From NCBI GenBank assembly GCA_050700355.1, contig JBOHHE010000300.1, positions 1 to 64,000 of the forward strand: DNA of 64,000 bases. The letters run 5' to 3'. Positions 27,372 to 36,290 of this stretch are shown one piece after another. The translations under genes were made by a program, and so were the position numbers. Source of the DNA: GCA-003244245 sp050700355. GTDB taxonomy: Bacteria > Actinomycetota > Actinomycetes > Mycobacteriales > Pseudonocardiaceae. The notes below the pieces were generated by a model. It ran no database searches, was not told where the DNA came from, and saw nothing but the letters and a program-made list of their open reading frames with translations. How positions within the stretch are numbered: position 1 is the stretch's first letter; each line of letters starts with the position of its first letter.

Positions 27372-28349
27372 ATGACCAGCCCCAAGCCTGAGTTACGGCA
27401 CGAGAGCGGCCGATTTCTGATCCTCGGCAGCGTCGTATTGGCGGTGCTGGCGGCGACTGTGCTCGCCCTCGGAAGCGACGATTCCCGGCTGCTGCGCCTC
27501 GGTATCATTGCCGCGTTGTGGGCGACGCTATTCGGAACCTTCGCCGCCGTGCGGCTGCGCCGCGAGGTCGGTTCAGGCGTGGAGCGAGCTGACGAGCTGC
27601 GCACCGTGTACCAACTTGAACTGGATCGTGAGATCGCGGCCCGCCGGGAGCACGAGCTGAAGGTGGAGCGCGAGCTACGCGAGCAGGTCGAACGGCGTGA
27701 GCGTCAGGAGATCGTAGCCCTGCGTGGCGAGCTGGCGGCGTTGCGGGACACCCTGCGGAATCTGCTGGGTGGGGATGTCATGGTGGAACGGGTCGCGCTG
27801 CGGGCCGAATCCACCCGGCTGCTGCCGATGCCGGACCATCCCTGGACCAGCACCGAGGGCCACGGCAGGATATCGGCGGCGAAAACGGTACCCCGGGTGA
27901 CGCCCAGCCTTCCTGCCGCTGAGTCGACCGTGCGCGGAGTCGGCCCGACCGGCCGGAATTCCTGGGAGATGCGGAAGTCGGACCGCCCGGACATCTATGC
28001 CCAAACAGCGGCCGAGCTGGCAACAGACGCGGGGGCGAACCGGATGTGGAGCCCAGCGGTCTCGCCGGCGCCGTCCTGGCGATCAGCGCTCGAGCAGGAT
28101 CCGTTGAGCGCTCCGGTAAATCGGCAGACATCGGGCCCGGAGAATCGGCAGGTGTCCCCAGAGGATCGGCAGGTGTCCCAGGGTGGCAGGCACAGCAGGT
28201 CGAGCACGCCGAGGTATGGGAGCACTCCGCATTCCGCGCCCGAGGAAAACGGCAGTGGGTTGAATGATCGACGGCCGGTGCACGAGCTGTTGGCCTCCTA
28301 CGGGGAGAGTTCTCTCCCCCGGCGCCGGCATGGTCGTGTAGACGACTGA
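27372..28349 (+). CDS. DUF6779-like membrane protein with coiled coil
   Basis: 325 residues from ATG 27372. Two adjacent helices (LILGSVVLAVLAATVLALGS and LLRLGIIAALWATLFGTFAA) are followed by a charged coiled coil (ERADELRTVYQLELDREIAA, ..ERRERQEIVALRGELAALR) and a long disordered tail with a VNRQTSGPENRQVSPEDRQV repeat. In related genomes a protein of this design follows DUF3180. Function unknown; the family name is from memory. Confidence 0.65.
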   Translation: MTSPKPELRHESGRFLILGSVVLAVLAATVLALGSDDSRLLRLGIIAALWATLFGTFAAVRLRREVGSGVERADELRTVYQLELDREIAARREHELKVERELREQVERRERQEIVALRGELAALRDTLRNLLGGDVMVERVALRAESTRLLPMPDHPWTSTEGHGRISAAKTVPRVTPSLPAAESTVRGVGPTGRNSWEMRKSDRPDIYAQTAAELATDAGANRMWSPAVSPAPSWRSALEQDPLSAPVNRQTSGPENRQVSPEDRQVSQGGRHSRSSTPRYGSTPHSAPEENGSGLNDRRPVHELLASYGESSLPRRRHGRVDD

Positions 28350-28432
28350 AGGCGATTCTCCCGCAAGTTCCCCCGAAAACACCTAGGCTGCGGTTCCATG
28401 AGCACGCGAGGCCTGCTTGTCAGGGTCGAGCC

Positions 28433-29728
28433 ATGAATACCGTTCGGGCGGACAATTACCAACCGTGGGGGCAGCAACACAATCGGCGCGTCCTGGGTCC
28501 TGTGCTCAGCCTGGTGGCACTGGCGATCCCAGCGCTGATCGTGCTCGGCTTGCTGAGCACCACCATCGGCAGCGCGGCCGTGCTGGTGGGTACGTTCGCG
28601 GCGATGCTGCCGGTGGCGCTGGTGGTGGCGGCCTTCCTCTGGGTGGACCGCTGGGAGCCCGAGCCGTCCGGGTTGCTGCTCGCCGCATTCCTGTGGGGTG
28701 CCGGGGTCAGCGCGTTGGGTGCGGGCGTCGTCAACGACACGGTGGCGGAGATCGGTACGGAGGCATTCGGCGCGGGCGGCGGTGACCTGGTGGGAGCGGT
28801 GATCTCCGCCCCGATCGCCGAGGAGGCGTTCAAAGGTGCATTCCTGCTCGGCCTGGTGTGGTGGCGGCGCCGCGAATTCGATGGCATCGTCGACGGGATC
28901 GTCTACTCCGGGCTGGTCGCCGCGGGTTTCGCGTTCACCGAGAACATCCTCTACTTCGGACGTGCCTTCGCTACCGACGGGCTGGCGGGGGAGGCCGGTG
29001 GGGTCATCGGCGTGTTCATTGTGCGTGGAGTGCTCTCGCCCTTCGCGCATCCGGTGTTCACCGCGATGATCGGAATCGCGGTGGGACTGGCAGTACGATC
29101 GCGCAATCCACCGGCCGTGGTGATCCTGCCCTGCTTCGGATATCTGGGTGCGGTGCTGCTGCACGCGCTGTGGAACATCTCGGCCGGTTTCGGGTTTCTG
29201 GTGGTCGTCTACTTTGTCATCATGCTGCCGTTGTTCACCGGGCTGGTCGGGCTGGTGGTCTGGCAGCGCCGCCGCGAGCAGCGGGTGGTCGCTGCGCAGC
29301 TGCCGGGGTTCGCGACCGCAGGATGGATCGCCCCCAGCGAGGTCCCGTTGCTGGCCAGTCTGACGGGTAGGCGCGGCTGGCTGGCGGCGGTGCGCAGCCG
29401 AGCGGGCGAAGAGGCAGCCGATGCGGTGCGCGACTATCAGAACGCGGTCACCGAACTGGCCTTCCTCCGGGACCGGATGCGACGCGGCGTGGTCGGTCAG
29501 GAGGCCGGCCGGTGGCACCACGAGACCCTGGGCGAAGTGCTGGCCGCCCGGGCCCGCGCGGTGGCTGCTCCGCAGGCGCTGGGTTCAGCCTGGCGGCAGG
29601 CGGCGCCACCGGGCTGGCAACCGCCCCCTGCGGTGCTGCCGTCCAGACCCGGTGCCGGTGGCGCGCTGCCCCAGCCGCCCGGCCAGCCGGGCTACTATGT
29701 CGCCCCGCCCGGATACCCGCCCGGCTGA
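28433..29728 (+). CDS. PrsW-family intramembrane metalloprotease
   Basis: 431 residues. Multiple membrane helices carry the PrsW active-site motifs: PIAEEAFKGAFLLGLVWWRR (EExxK), FAFTENILYFGRAF, and RGVLSPFAHPVFTAMIGIAV with the metal-binding His. PrsW in Bacillus cleaves an anti-sigma factor at the membrane; the substrate here is unknown. A cytoplasmic C-terminal ~150 residues ending Pro/Gly-rich is typical of actinobacterial members. It stands alone between the DUF6779-like gene and the pantothenate cluster. Confidence 0.92.
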   Translation: MNTVRADNYQPWGQQHNRRVLGPVLSLVALAIPALIVLGLLSTTIGSAAVLVGTFAAMLPVALVVAAFLWVDRWEPEPSGLLLAAFLWGAGVSALGAGVVNDTVAEIGTEAFGAGGGDLVGAVISAPIAEEAFKGAFLLGLVWWRRREFDGIVDGIVYSGLVAAGFAFTENILYFGRAFATDGLAGEAGGVIGVFIVRGVLSPFAHPVFTAMIGIAVGLAVRSRNPPAVVILPCFGYLGAVLLHALWNISAGFGFLVVVYFVIMLPLFTGLVGLVVWQRRREQRVVAAQLPGFATAGWIAPSEVPLLASLTGRRGWLAAVRSRAGEEAADAVRDYQNAVTELAFLRDRMRRGVVGQEAGRWHHETLGEVLAARARAVAAPQALGSAWRQAAPPGWQPPPAVLPSRPGAGGALPQPPGQPGYYVAPPGYPPG

Positions 29729-29878
29729 GCTGACTGGGACGTTGCTGTCGGGATCGAGCCGCTGAGGTGAAGCTGCTCACTCGCAACGGCGTGACATGCG
29801 TGTTCGGCGTTAACCTGCCCGCACGGAAGTCCGGTACCCGCTGGCTATGGTGGGACTGGAACGGCTGGAGGACGGCAC

Positions 29879-30802
29879 ATGGCGACGATGCCTCGGTCGG
29901 GGGCGTCCGTTTCCCGGGATGCGGCCGGTCGCCCGGCCCGGCTGGCTGTGGGAGTGGTGTCCGCCGGTCGGGTGGGGGCAGTACTCGGGGCGGCCCTGGC
30001 CAGTGCCGGGCACGTGATAGTCGCCGCCAGTGCGGTATCCCGGGCATCGCTGCGCCGGGCAGCGGACCTGCTGCCTGATGCGCCGGTGCTCGCACCCGAC
30101 GATGTCGTGCGCCGAGCCGACCTTGTGCTGCTCGCCGTTCCGGACGACGTGCTGCCCGGCCTGGTCTCCGGGCTCGCCGCCACCGGGGCGTTTCGGGCAG
30201 GTCAGATAGCAGTGCATACCTGTGGTGCCCGAGGGGTGGACGTGCTCGAACCGGCCACCGCCGCAGGTGTCCTCCCGCTCGCGCTGCATCCTGCGATGAC
30301 CTTCACCGGACGCGGTGAGGACGTCGCTCGGCTGAGCACGGCCTGCGTCGGTGTCACCGTCGCCGACGAGATCGGCTGGAGTGTCGGGGAGGCGCTGGTA
30401 CTGGAGATGGGCGCCGAACCGGTGCGCGTTCCGCCGCAGTCGCGGCCCCTCTACCATGCCGCGCTGGCGCACGGTGCGAATCACCTGGCGACCCTGGTTC
30501 GGGACGCGGTGGACCTGCTGGAGCGGGCAGGCATCGTGCCCGCCGAGCGGCTCCTCGGTCCGCTGCTGGAGGCGGCGCTGGACAACACGCTGCGCCATGG
30601 AGACCGCGCTTTGACCGGCCCGGTAGCCCGCGGCGACCTCGACACCTTGCGGTTGCACCTGCGGGTGCTCGCCGAGTCAGCCCCGGAGTTGCTTGCTGCC
30701 TATCGCGCACAGGCCAGTAGGACGGCGTACCGCGCCGAGCATGCCGGACTGCTCCCCTCAGCGGCCGCAGCCGGGATCAGGGACACGCTGGAGGCCCAAT
30801 GA
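29879..30802 (+). CDS. Rossmann-fold DUF2520 protein
   Basis: 307 residues with a good ribosome site (GGAGG). VGVVSAGRVGAVLGAALASA is an NAD(P)-type dinucleotide motif near residue 25; LVLLAVPDDVLPGLVSGLAA and AGVLPLALHPAMTFTG follow as in the 6-phosphogluconate dehydrogenase/F420-NADP reductase superfamily. The C-terminal helical half is DUF2520. It overlaps panC by 4 bases. In pantothenate loci a protein of this family is a candidate ketopantoate-type reductase, but that role is inference. Confidence 0.85.
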   Translation: MATMPRSGASVSRDAAGRPARLAVGVVSAGRVGAVLGAALASAGHVIVAASAVSRASLRRAADLLPDAPVLAPDDVVRRADLVLLAVPDDVLPGLVSGLAATGAFRAGQIAVHTCGARGVDVLEPATAAGVLPLALHPAMTFTGRGEDVARLSTACVGVTVADEIGWSVGEALVLEMGAEPVRVPPQSRPLYHAALAHGANHLATLVRDAVDLLERAGIVPAERLLGPLLEAALDNTLRHGDRALTGPVARGDLDTLRLHLRVLAESAPELLAAYRAQASRTAYRAEHAGLLPSAAAAGIRDTLEAQ

Positions 30803-31773
30803 CCGGTTCCGCTCCTGGCGAGCTGACGGTCCATGAGAACCCCGGAATGCTGTCCGGCGCCACCGATGCGTTGCGTCGAAACGGGCGCCGGATAGTGCTG
30901 GTGCCGACAATGGGAGCGATGCATGCCGGTCACCGGGAGCTGATCCGAGCAGCCCGCCGTACGCCGGATGCGGCCACCGTGGTGTCGATCTTCGTCAACC
31001 CGCTGCAGTTCGGGGCGCACGAGGATCTGGACCGCTATCCGCGCCAGTTCGAGGCCGATCTGGCGATGTGTCGGGCCGAAGGCGTCGATCTGGTGTTCGC
31101 GCCGGAGGCCGAAGCGATGTACCCGCCAGGATCGGATACCACCGTGCGGGCCGGAGCCCTGGGTGCCGAGCTGGAGGGCGCCAGCAGGCCGGGCCACTTC
31201 ACCGGGGTACTCACCGTGGTGGCCAAGCTCTTCGGGATCGTAGGACCGGACGGCGCGTTCTTCGGCGAGAAGGATTATCAGCAGCTTGTTCTGATCCGCC
31301 GAATGGTGCGGGACCTTCACCTGGGTGTGCAGGTGGTCGGGGTGCCCACGGTGCGCGAACCCGACGGCCTCGCATTGTCCTCCCGCAACGTCTACCTCGA
31401 CGCCGCACAACGGGCAACCGCAGCCATGCTCTGGGCGGCGTTGGTGGCCGGATCCAACGCGGGCCGGCTGGGAGCGGAGGCGGTGCGCGCGGAGGCGGCC
31501 AAGGTATTGGCAACTCCCCGTCCGCCCCGGCATCCCACGCTGACCGTGGATTACCTGGCCCTGCGCGACAGTGAGCTCGGCCCCGCTCCAGAGCGTGGCC
31601 AGGCCCGATTGCTGGTGGCGGCCACCGTCGGGACTACCCGGTTGATTGACAACGTCGGCGTGCACCTGGGTGTGGCCGATCCCACAGCGCACTCGGCTGC
31701 ATTCTCAGCCTCCGCACGCGTTCCAGTGCAGGGATTGGATACGGGAGGTCCACGATGCTCCGCACCATGTTGA
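30799..31773 (+). CDS. panC: Pantothenate synthetase
   Basis: 324 residues. VPTMGAMHAGHRELIRAARR carries the HxGH nucleotidyl-transferase motif, FVNPLQFG and GEKDYQQLVLIRRMVRDL the active site, and VREPDGLALSSRNVYLD the family signature. It condenses pantoate with beta-alanine using ATP. It overlaps the gene before it by 4 bases and panD after it by 19. Confidence 0.96.
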   Translation: MTGSAPGELTVHENPGMLSGATDALRRNGRRIVLVPTMGAMHAGHRELIRAARRTPDAATVVSIFVNPLQFGAHEDLDRYPRQFEADLAMCRAEGVDLVFAPEAEAMYPPGSDTTVRAGALGAELEGASRPGHFTGVLTVVAKLFGIVGPDGAFFGEKDYQQLVLIRRMVRDLHLGVQVVGVPTVREPDGLALSSRNVYLDAAQRATAAMLWAALVAGSNAGRLGAEAVRAEAAKVLATPRPPRHPTLTVDYLALRDSELGPAPERGQARLLVAATVGTTRLIDNVGVHLGVADPTAHSAAFSASARVPVQGLDTGGPRCSAPC

Positions 31774-32237
31774 AGTCCAAGATCCACCGAGCCACCGTCA
31801 CTCAGGCGGACCTGCATTACGTGGGGTCGGTGACAGTCGATGAGAACCTCATGGATGCCGCGGACCTGCTCGCTGGAGAGCGGGTGGCGATCGTGGACAT
31901 CACCAATGGGGCCCGGCTGGAGACCTACGTTATCCCCGGTGCCCGCGGCGGCGGCGTGATCGGGATCAACGGAGCTGCCGCGCACCTGATGGCGCCGGGC
32001 GACCTTGTGATCCTTATTTCCTACGCCACGATGGATGAGACACAGGCGCGGCACTATCGACCCCGGGTAGTGTTCGTCGATGCGGCGAATCGGATCGTCG
32101 AACAGGGCAATGATCCGGCTCACGCCCCAGCAGGCAGTGGTTTGATTGCCGGTGGTGGTCTTGCGGACGGTTCGGTCGATGGTGCGCTGATGGCCGATAC
32201 CACCCGGCTGGCTGTCCTGATCAACGCCGACGACTGA
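31755..32237 (+). CDS. panD: Aspartate 1-decarboxylase (pro-enzyme)
   Basis: 160 residues. MLRTMLKSKIHRATVTQADL, then HYVGSVTVDENLMDAADLL contains the Gly-Ser self-cleavage site that makes the pyruvoyl group. The enzyme makes beta-alanine for PanC, whose gene it overlaps. The C-terminal ~30 residues extend past the usual ~126-140-residue proteins. Confidence 0.96.
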   Translation: MLRTMLKSKIHRATVTQADLHYVGSVTVDENLMDAADLLAGERVAIVDITNGARLETYVIPGARGGGVIGINGAAAHLMAPGDLVILISYATMDETQARHYRPRVVFVDAANRIVEQGNDPAHAPAGSGLIAGGGLADGSVDGALMADTTRLAVLINADD

Positions 32238-32247
32238 GGGGGAGCGG

Positions 32248-33045
32248 TTGCTTCTCGCCGTCGACATCGGCAACACCAACATCGTCCTCGGCTTGTTCGA
32301 TGGTGAACAGGAGGGCGCCGGGAAGGAAGCGACGTTGGTGCATGACTGGCGGATGCGTACTGACGCCAGGATGACTGCGGACGAGATAGCGCTCACCTTC
32401 CGTGGGTTGCTCGGCGAATACTCCGACAAGGTCACTGGTATCGCGGCCTTGTCCACGGTGCCCGCAGTGCTGCGTGAGCTGAGGGTGATGTTGCATCGTT
32501 ACTGGCCGCAGTTGCCACGGGTGATCGTGGGGCCGGGGGTGCGTACCGGAGTGCCGTTGCTCTATGACAACCCGCGGGAGGTGGGTGCAGACCGGATCGT
32601 CAACACGCTGGCCGCCTACACCCTCTACGGGGGCCCGGCGATTGTGGTGGACTTCGGTACCTCGACCAACTTCGACGTGGTGAGCGCACGGGGAGAGTTC
32701 CTCGGTGGAGCGCTGGCTCCCGGTATCGAGATATCAGTCGACGCTTTGGCTGCACGCGCCGCTGCGCTCGTGAAGGTGCCGCTGATCCGACCCCGATCTG
32801 TGATCGGGAAGAGCACCGTGGAGGCTCTGCAATCCGGACTGTTGTTCGGTTTTGCCGGACAGGTAGACGGACTGGTTCGGCGCATCTCAGCAGAGTTGGC
32901 GCCGGGCGCGGAGAGTGATGTGGTGGTGATCGCCACCGGGGGGCTCGCCCCACTGGTGATTGCCGAGTCGGAGACTATCGCCCACCACGCGCCTGATCTC
33001 ACACTCTTCGGGTTACAGATGGTCTTCGAACGCAACACCCGCTGA
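32248..33045 (+). CDS. coaX: Type III pantothenate kinase
   Basis: 265 residues starting at TTG with a GGGGGAG ribosome site 10 bases after panD. LLAVDIGNTNIVLGLFDGEQ (phosphate loop), REVGADRIVNTLAAYTLYGG and VVDFGTSTNFDVVSARGEFL identify CoaX. It phosphorylates pantothenate, completing the path begun by PanC and PanD in the same operon. Confidence 0.94.
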   Translation: MLLAVDIGNTNIVLGLFDGEQEGAGKEATLVHDWRMRTDARMTADEIALTFRGLLGEYSDKVTGIAALSTVPAVLRELRVMLHRYWPQLPRVIVGPGVRTGVPLLYDNPREVGADRIVNTLAAYTLYGGPAIVVDFGTSTNFDVVSARGEFLGGALAPGIEISVDALAARAAALVKVPLIRPRSVIGKSTVEALQSGLLFGFAGQVDGLVRRISAELAPGAESDVVVIATGGLAPLVIAESETIAHHAPDLTLFGLQMVFERNTR

Positions 33046-33696
33046 TCTCGCCAACCCCACTGGCAGGTCTGTTAGAGCTGTACACACGCCTAGGAGCTTG
33101 CGCTCGGCGGCCTGAAGTCGACGATGCCCACCTCGGGAGGTCAACGTTTCCGCTCTTCGCAGGAGGTTAGTACGGCAAATGGACTCCGGTTGAAGCCGAC
33201 GGCATCGAGCGCGTCCGTAGCCCAATCGGGTGGCTCGTGTTCGGAGCCGACTGTGGTTAACCATAGCTGAAGGGATGCAAAGCCTACACTGACTACACGG
33301 GTATGACCCAAGCTGAGCTGTGCACACTGCGCCAGTGCGCCGCAGGTGATGCGTTGGTTCCAAACCCCGGACTCCCTGCGGTGCGAGTGGGACATGCTCC
33401 CCGCCTGACAGCACACCTGAGGCGCAGGTCGGGTAAGCCGCTCGACGGACTTCCTGCCTGTGATGGCGGAATGTCGTCCAGCGGAGGGCCGGAATGGGGA
33501 TCGGCAGGAGCTCATGGTGCTCACTGACCGGGTATCGGTGGAGGTCGTCTCCAGTTCGACCTCGGCGCGGCCCCAATGAGCTGATGGGCGCGTCGATTAC
33601 GCAGTCCGACCGCTAATAGGCTAACCTGCTTCTTGTTGATGTGGAGTCGTCCTGGGATGGCTCCGTGGACCACATCCCTCAAGGAGGATCACAAAC
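33046..33696 (+). other. Gene-poor 651-bp gap between coaX and lsr2
   Basis: Open frames on both strands (for example 33303-33527 plus and 33141-33524 minus) have no ribosome site and no recognisable protein pattern, and base use is less GC-rich than neighbours. In Mycobacterium, lysS lies between coaX and lsr2; it is absent here. The last ~100 bases before lsr2 should hold its promoter, and GGAGG precedes the lsr2 ATG by 9 bases. Confidence 0.6.
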
Positions 33697-34044
33697 ATGG
33701 CGCAGAAGGTCACCGTGGAGATTGTCGATGACCTCGACGGAAGTAGGGCAGAAGAGACCGTCGAGTTTGGTATCGATGGTGTGTCTTACGTGATCGATCT
33801 ATCGAGCGGCAACGCAGGCAAGCTACGTGACTCGATCGCGGACTACGTCGCCAACGCCCGTAAGGCCGGCGGCCGGCGCAAGGGTTCGGTCTCTCCGCGA
33901 CGGTCTCCTGGTGCCGGCCGAGCCTCAGTGGACCGCGAACAGAACGCGGCGATCCGCGAGTGGGCACGCAAGAACGGTTACAATGTCTCCGATCGCGGCC
34001 GTATCCCGGCAGAGGTTCTCGACGCTTATCACAAGGGAAACTGA
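33697..34044 (+). CDS. lsr2: Lsr2 nucleoid-associated protein
   Basis: 115 residues with ribosome site AAGGAGG. The N-terminal dimerisation domain (AQKVTVEIVDDLDGSRAEET) and C-terminal AT-hook-like domain (REWARKNGYNVSDRGRIPAE, with the RGR minor-groove motif) are both complete. Lsr2 binds and silences AT-rich, often acquired, DNA and compacts the chromosome. The whole gene is overlapped in antisense by the lipid-kinase ORF. Confidence 0.96.
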   Translation: MAQKVTVEIVDDLDGSRAEETVEFGIDGVSYVIDLSSGNAGKLRDSIADYVANARKAGGRRKGSVSPRRSPGAGRASVDREQNAAIREWARKNGYNVSDRGRIPAEVLDAYHKGN

Positions 34045-34939
34045 GTCCGCTCACCGGTACTGTCGGCGAACCTTGCAGGCTCGGACGGCATCGGTGGATC
34101 GGGTTGATTTTGTTCAACGGGGTGCCCTGCCAGTGTTCGACGATGGGGTGACCGCTACTGCGGCGGGTCACCACTCGTGCGGCCACCGCCAGCCACCCGA
34201 TGATGCCCTTCGGCGCGATAGCCACCATGTCCAGCAGCCCGTCATCGACCTTGGCGGCGGGCATCAGGACCAGCCCTGCGAGAAGTCTGCCGCAGTTGCC
34301 CACCACAACCGTGCGTACGCAGCGGCGTAACTCGGGCGACCCGTCCATAGTGAGGCCGACCCTGAGCGGGGGGTCCTTCAGCGCCCGTATTCCAGAGATG
34401 AAGTAGGCCAGCTGGCCCACCCGCGCCTTCAGTCGTGCCGGAGCTCCTGCCATGACCGCCGCATCGAATCCCATGCCCGCCATTACGAGGAACACCAGCT
34501 CCTCGGTGCCATCGTCGATCCGTACCCGGCCGACGTCGACCGATCGGTTCTCGCCGGACAACGCGATCCGAGTCGCGCTCGCCGTGTTGTCCAGTCGCAT
34601 GGCAAGGTTGCGAGCCAGCAGGTTCCCGGTGCCTGCGGGCACCAAGCCCAGCGCGGTACCCGATCCGGCGAGGATTTGCGCCACGTTCCGGATCGTGCCG
34701 TCCCCTCCGCAGGCGAGCACCACATCAGCGCCCGCCGCCAATGCGGTCCTGGCCTGCCCCATCCCAGGGTCTTCTACGCTGGTCTCCAGCCACAGTGGCG
34801 CGGCCCAACCCAGTTCGGTGCACACTCGCGTGATGTCCGCGTGTACCGGGGCCAGGTCCGCGAACCTGCTGGGGTTGACCACTACGGCAGGCAACCGCTG
34901 TTCCAGCGAGGCGGGCAGCGCGTTATCCGTCCCTGACAC
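33710..34939 (-). CDS. Diacylglycerol/lipid kinase family protein, C-terminus replaced by sequence antisense to lsr2
   Basis: 409 residues from GTG 34939. Residues ~15-275 are family-like: AGADVVLACGGDGTIRNVAQ (GGDGT nucleotide motif), LGLVPAGTGNLLARNLAM, VFLVMAGMGFDAAVM, and LMPAAKVDDGLLDMVA. After IVEHWQG (~275) homologues normally end with a beta-sandwich segment that binds the lipid; here the frame continues ~130 residues through Arg/Pro-rich sequence that is the antisense of lsr2. A neighbouring frame (VEQNQPDPPMPSEP to a stop at 34042) might be the lost end after a frameshift. A shortened or inactive kinase is likely. Confidence 0.65.
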   Translation of the reverse strand: MSGTDNALPASLEQRLPAVVVNPSRFADLAPVHADITRVCTELGWAAPLWLETSVEDPGMGQARTALAAGADVVLACGGDGTIRNVAQILAGSGTALGLVPAGTGNLLARNLAMRLDNTASATRIALSGENRSVDVGRVRIDDGTEELVFLVMAGMGFDAAVMAGAPARLKARVGQLAYFISGIRALKDPPLRVGLTMDGSPELRRCVRTVVVGNCGRLLAGLVLMPAAKVDDGLLDMVAIAPKGIIGWLAVAARVVTRRSSGHPIVEHWQGTPLNKINPIHRCRPSLQGSPTVPVSGLSFPCDKRREPLPGYGRDRRHCNRSCVPTRGSPRSVRGPLRLGRHQETVAERPNPCAGRRPYGRWRRSPRSSHVACLRCRSIDRSRKTHHRYQTRRSLLPYFRRGHRQSPR

Positions 34940-34963
34940 GGTCTCCCAAGATACGGCCTCTGG

Positions 34964-35938
34964 TCAGGCCAGGGGCTGATCGAGGGTCCCGAGGATCCGG
35001 GCGCGCTCCGCATCGTCGGTTCGCGGGCATGTGGCGCAGGGCTGCGTCACACCGGATAGGGCGTAGTAGAAACAGCAGGAGCCGCGCCGTCGCGTCCAGT
35101 GCTGACGTCCCAGCTCGTCGGTGACCGAATAGGTAGTGGATGCCGAGGTGAACGGCTCGACCCGGTGAGCCAGGACGAGCCGCGCATCGGCGACACCCGC
35201 CTTGGCGGAGCCGAAAGCCCGCCCTGCCAGCAGCAGGCTGGTATCCAGGACGTCGGTTACCGCAGCCCAGAGCGTGCGGCGTCCGAAGCGCACCAGGGGG
35301 CCGTAGACGTCCAGGAAGCGAGAGGCGTGCGACACCAGCTCGCGACGCAATTCGGCGCTCAGCGCTGTTTCATCGGCTACCACGACGGCGTCGGGATGTC
35401 CGGCATCGGAGTCGCCGGGCAGACACCAGAACCGCCCAGGGCGCAGCGCCACGCTCTGTACCCACCCCGGATCGAGCCGGAAGGCCAGGTGCTCCGGCTG
35501 GAGTGCCGGTACCCGGCGCGCGGAATGGAACAGCAGTGCGCCGAGGTTGGCCGGGATGCCCAGATACCACTGCAGCACATAACCGGCAGTGGTGCGCTCG
35601 GGCACCGAGGTGTGCGACTGCGCCAGCCGGTGGGCGACCGTGGCGTGCCATCGCGTGAAGAACGGGGGATCGGAAAGTGCCTGCTCACACGTGGTCCACA
35701 CGCCACAGGGGCGGTCCAGCAGCCGAAACGACATCCAGTCGACGGCGACGTCCACGGCAGCCACTGAGATCGCCAGCGGGTGGCTGGAGTACTCTTCCAT
35801 CATCTCGGATGCGGGGCCCATCGTGGCCTTCGGGGAAGCTGTTCGGGATACTGTGGTTGCACGGTTCCACGTGGCCCCTACGGGCCTGGTGTCACTCGCA
35901 GACACTGCTTTACTTGCGGGTACAGGGACTTGCGGCAC
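34964..35938 (-). CDS. FhuF-like ferric-siderophore reductase, (2Fe-2S) C-terminal domain
   Basis: 324 residues from GTG 35938, which has GAGGAGG close upstream and lies 32 bases from an iron-box promoter; an internal ATG at 35821 would give 285 residues and fits homologues, and codon use before it looks atypical. The C-terminal RRGSCCFYYALSGVTQPCAT, CPR is the FhuF cluster-binding motif CCx10Cx2C. Such proteins reduce iron in siderophores to release it in the cytoplasm. The gene runs opposite to clpC. Confidence 0.85.
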   Translation of the reverse strand: MPQVPVPASKAVSASDTRPVGATWNRATTVSRTASPKATMGPASEMMEEYSSHPLAISVAAVDVAVDWMSFRLLDRPCGVWTTCEQALSDPPFFTRWHATVAHRLAQSHTSVPERTTAGYVLQWYLGIPANLGALLFHSARRVPALQPEHLAFRLDPGWVQSVALRPGRFWCLPGDSDAGHPDAVVVADETALSAELRRELVSHASRFLDVYGPLVRFGRRTLWAAVTDVLDTSLLLAGRAFGSAKAGVADARLVLAHRVEPFTSASTTYSVTDELGRQHWTRRRGSCCFYYALSGVTQPCATCPRTDDAERARILGTLDQPLA

Positions 35939-35970
35939 CGCACCTCCTCAAGCTGGCTGGATACCAGCAT

Positions 35971-35989
35971 TTAGGTTTGCCTAACCTAA
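35971..35989 (-). promoter_or_regulatory. IdeR/DtxR iron box upstream of the FhuF-like gene
   Basis: TTAGGTTTGCCTAACCTAA matches the DtxR/IdeR operator (TTAGGTTAGGCTAACCTAA) at 17 of 19 positions and is nearly palindromic. It lies 32 bases upstream of the GTG of the FhuF-like gene, overlapping its likely promoter. Iron-loaded IdeR should repress the gene, giving induction under iron limitation. Confidence 0.85.
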
Positions 35990-36290
35990 CATCTGGTCCT
36001 GAGGTGGCGGCACGGGTCACGACGGAAACCACCCAAGCGGGTGGTATTAGCGCGGGGTCTGTTCACTCTAAGCGGACAAGCGGCGCCCCGTACGGGAATC
36101 CAGGCCGGTGGCGCCACGTTGGAACCGGCGTCGAGCGGCGGTCGCAACCCACATCGACCGCGCGGCGGTTACAGTTGCTGTACGGCGCGTCTCGTACCCG
36201 CGGTCAGGGATCGATCACGTGGTAAGGATCGACACGGCGGGATGACAAGTTACGGGCGGCGCCGCGACGGCGTAGCAGTCAGGAGTGCAC

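Noticed and set aside
33141..33527. Open frames in the coaX-lsr2 gap (plus and minus)
   Set aside because: No ribosome site, unlike neighbouring genes in composition, and no recognisable protein features.
36285..36290. GTG two codons before the clpC ATG as its start
   Set aside because: The ATG at 36291 has better ribosome-site spacing and matches the canonical MFERFTD N-terminus.
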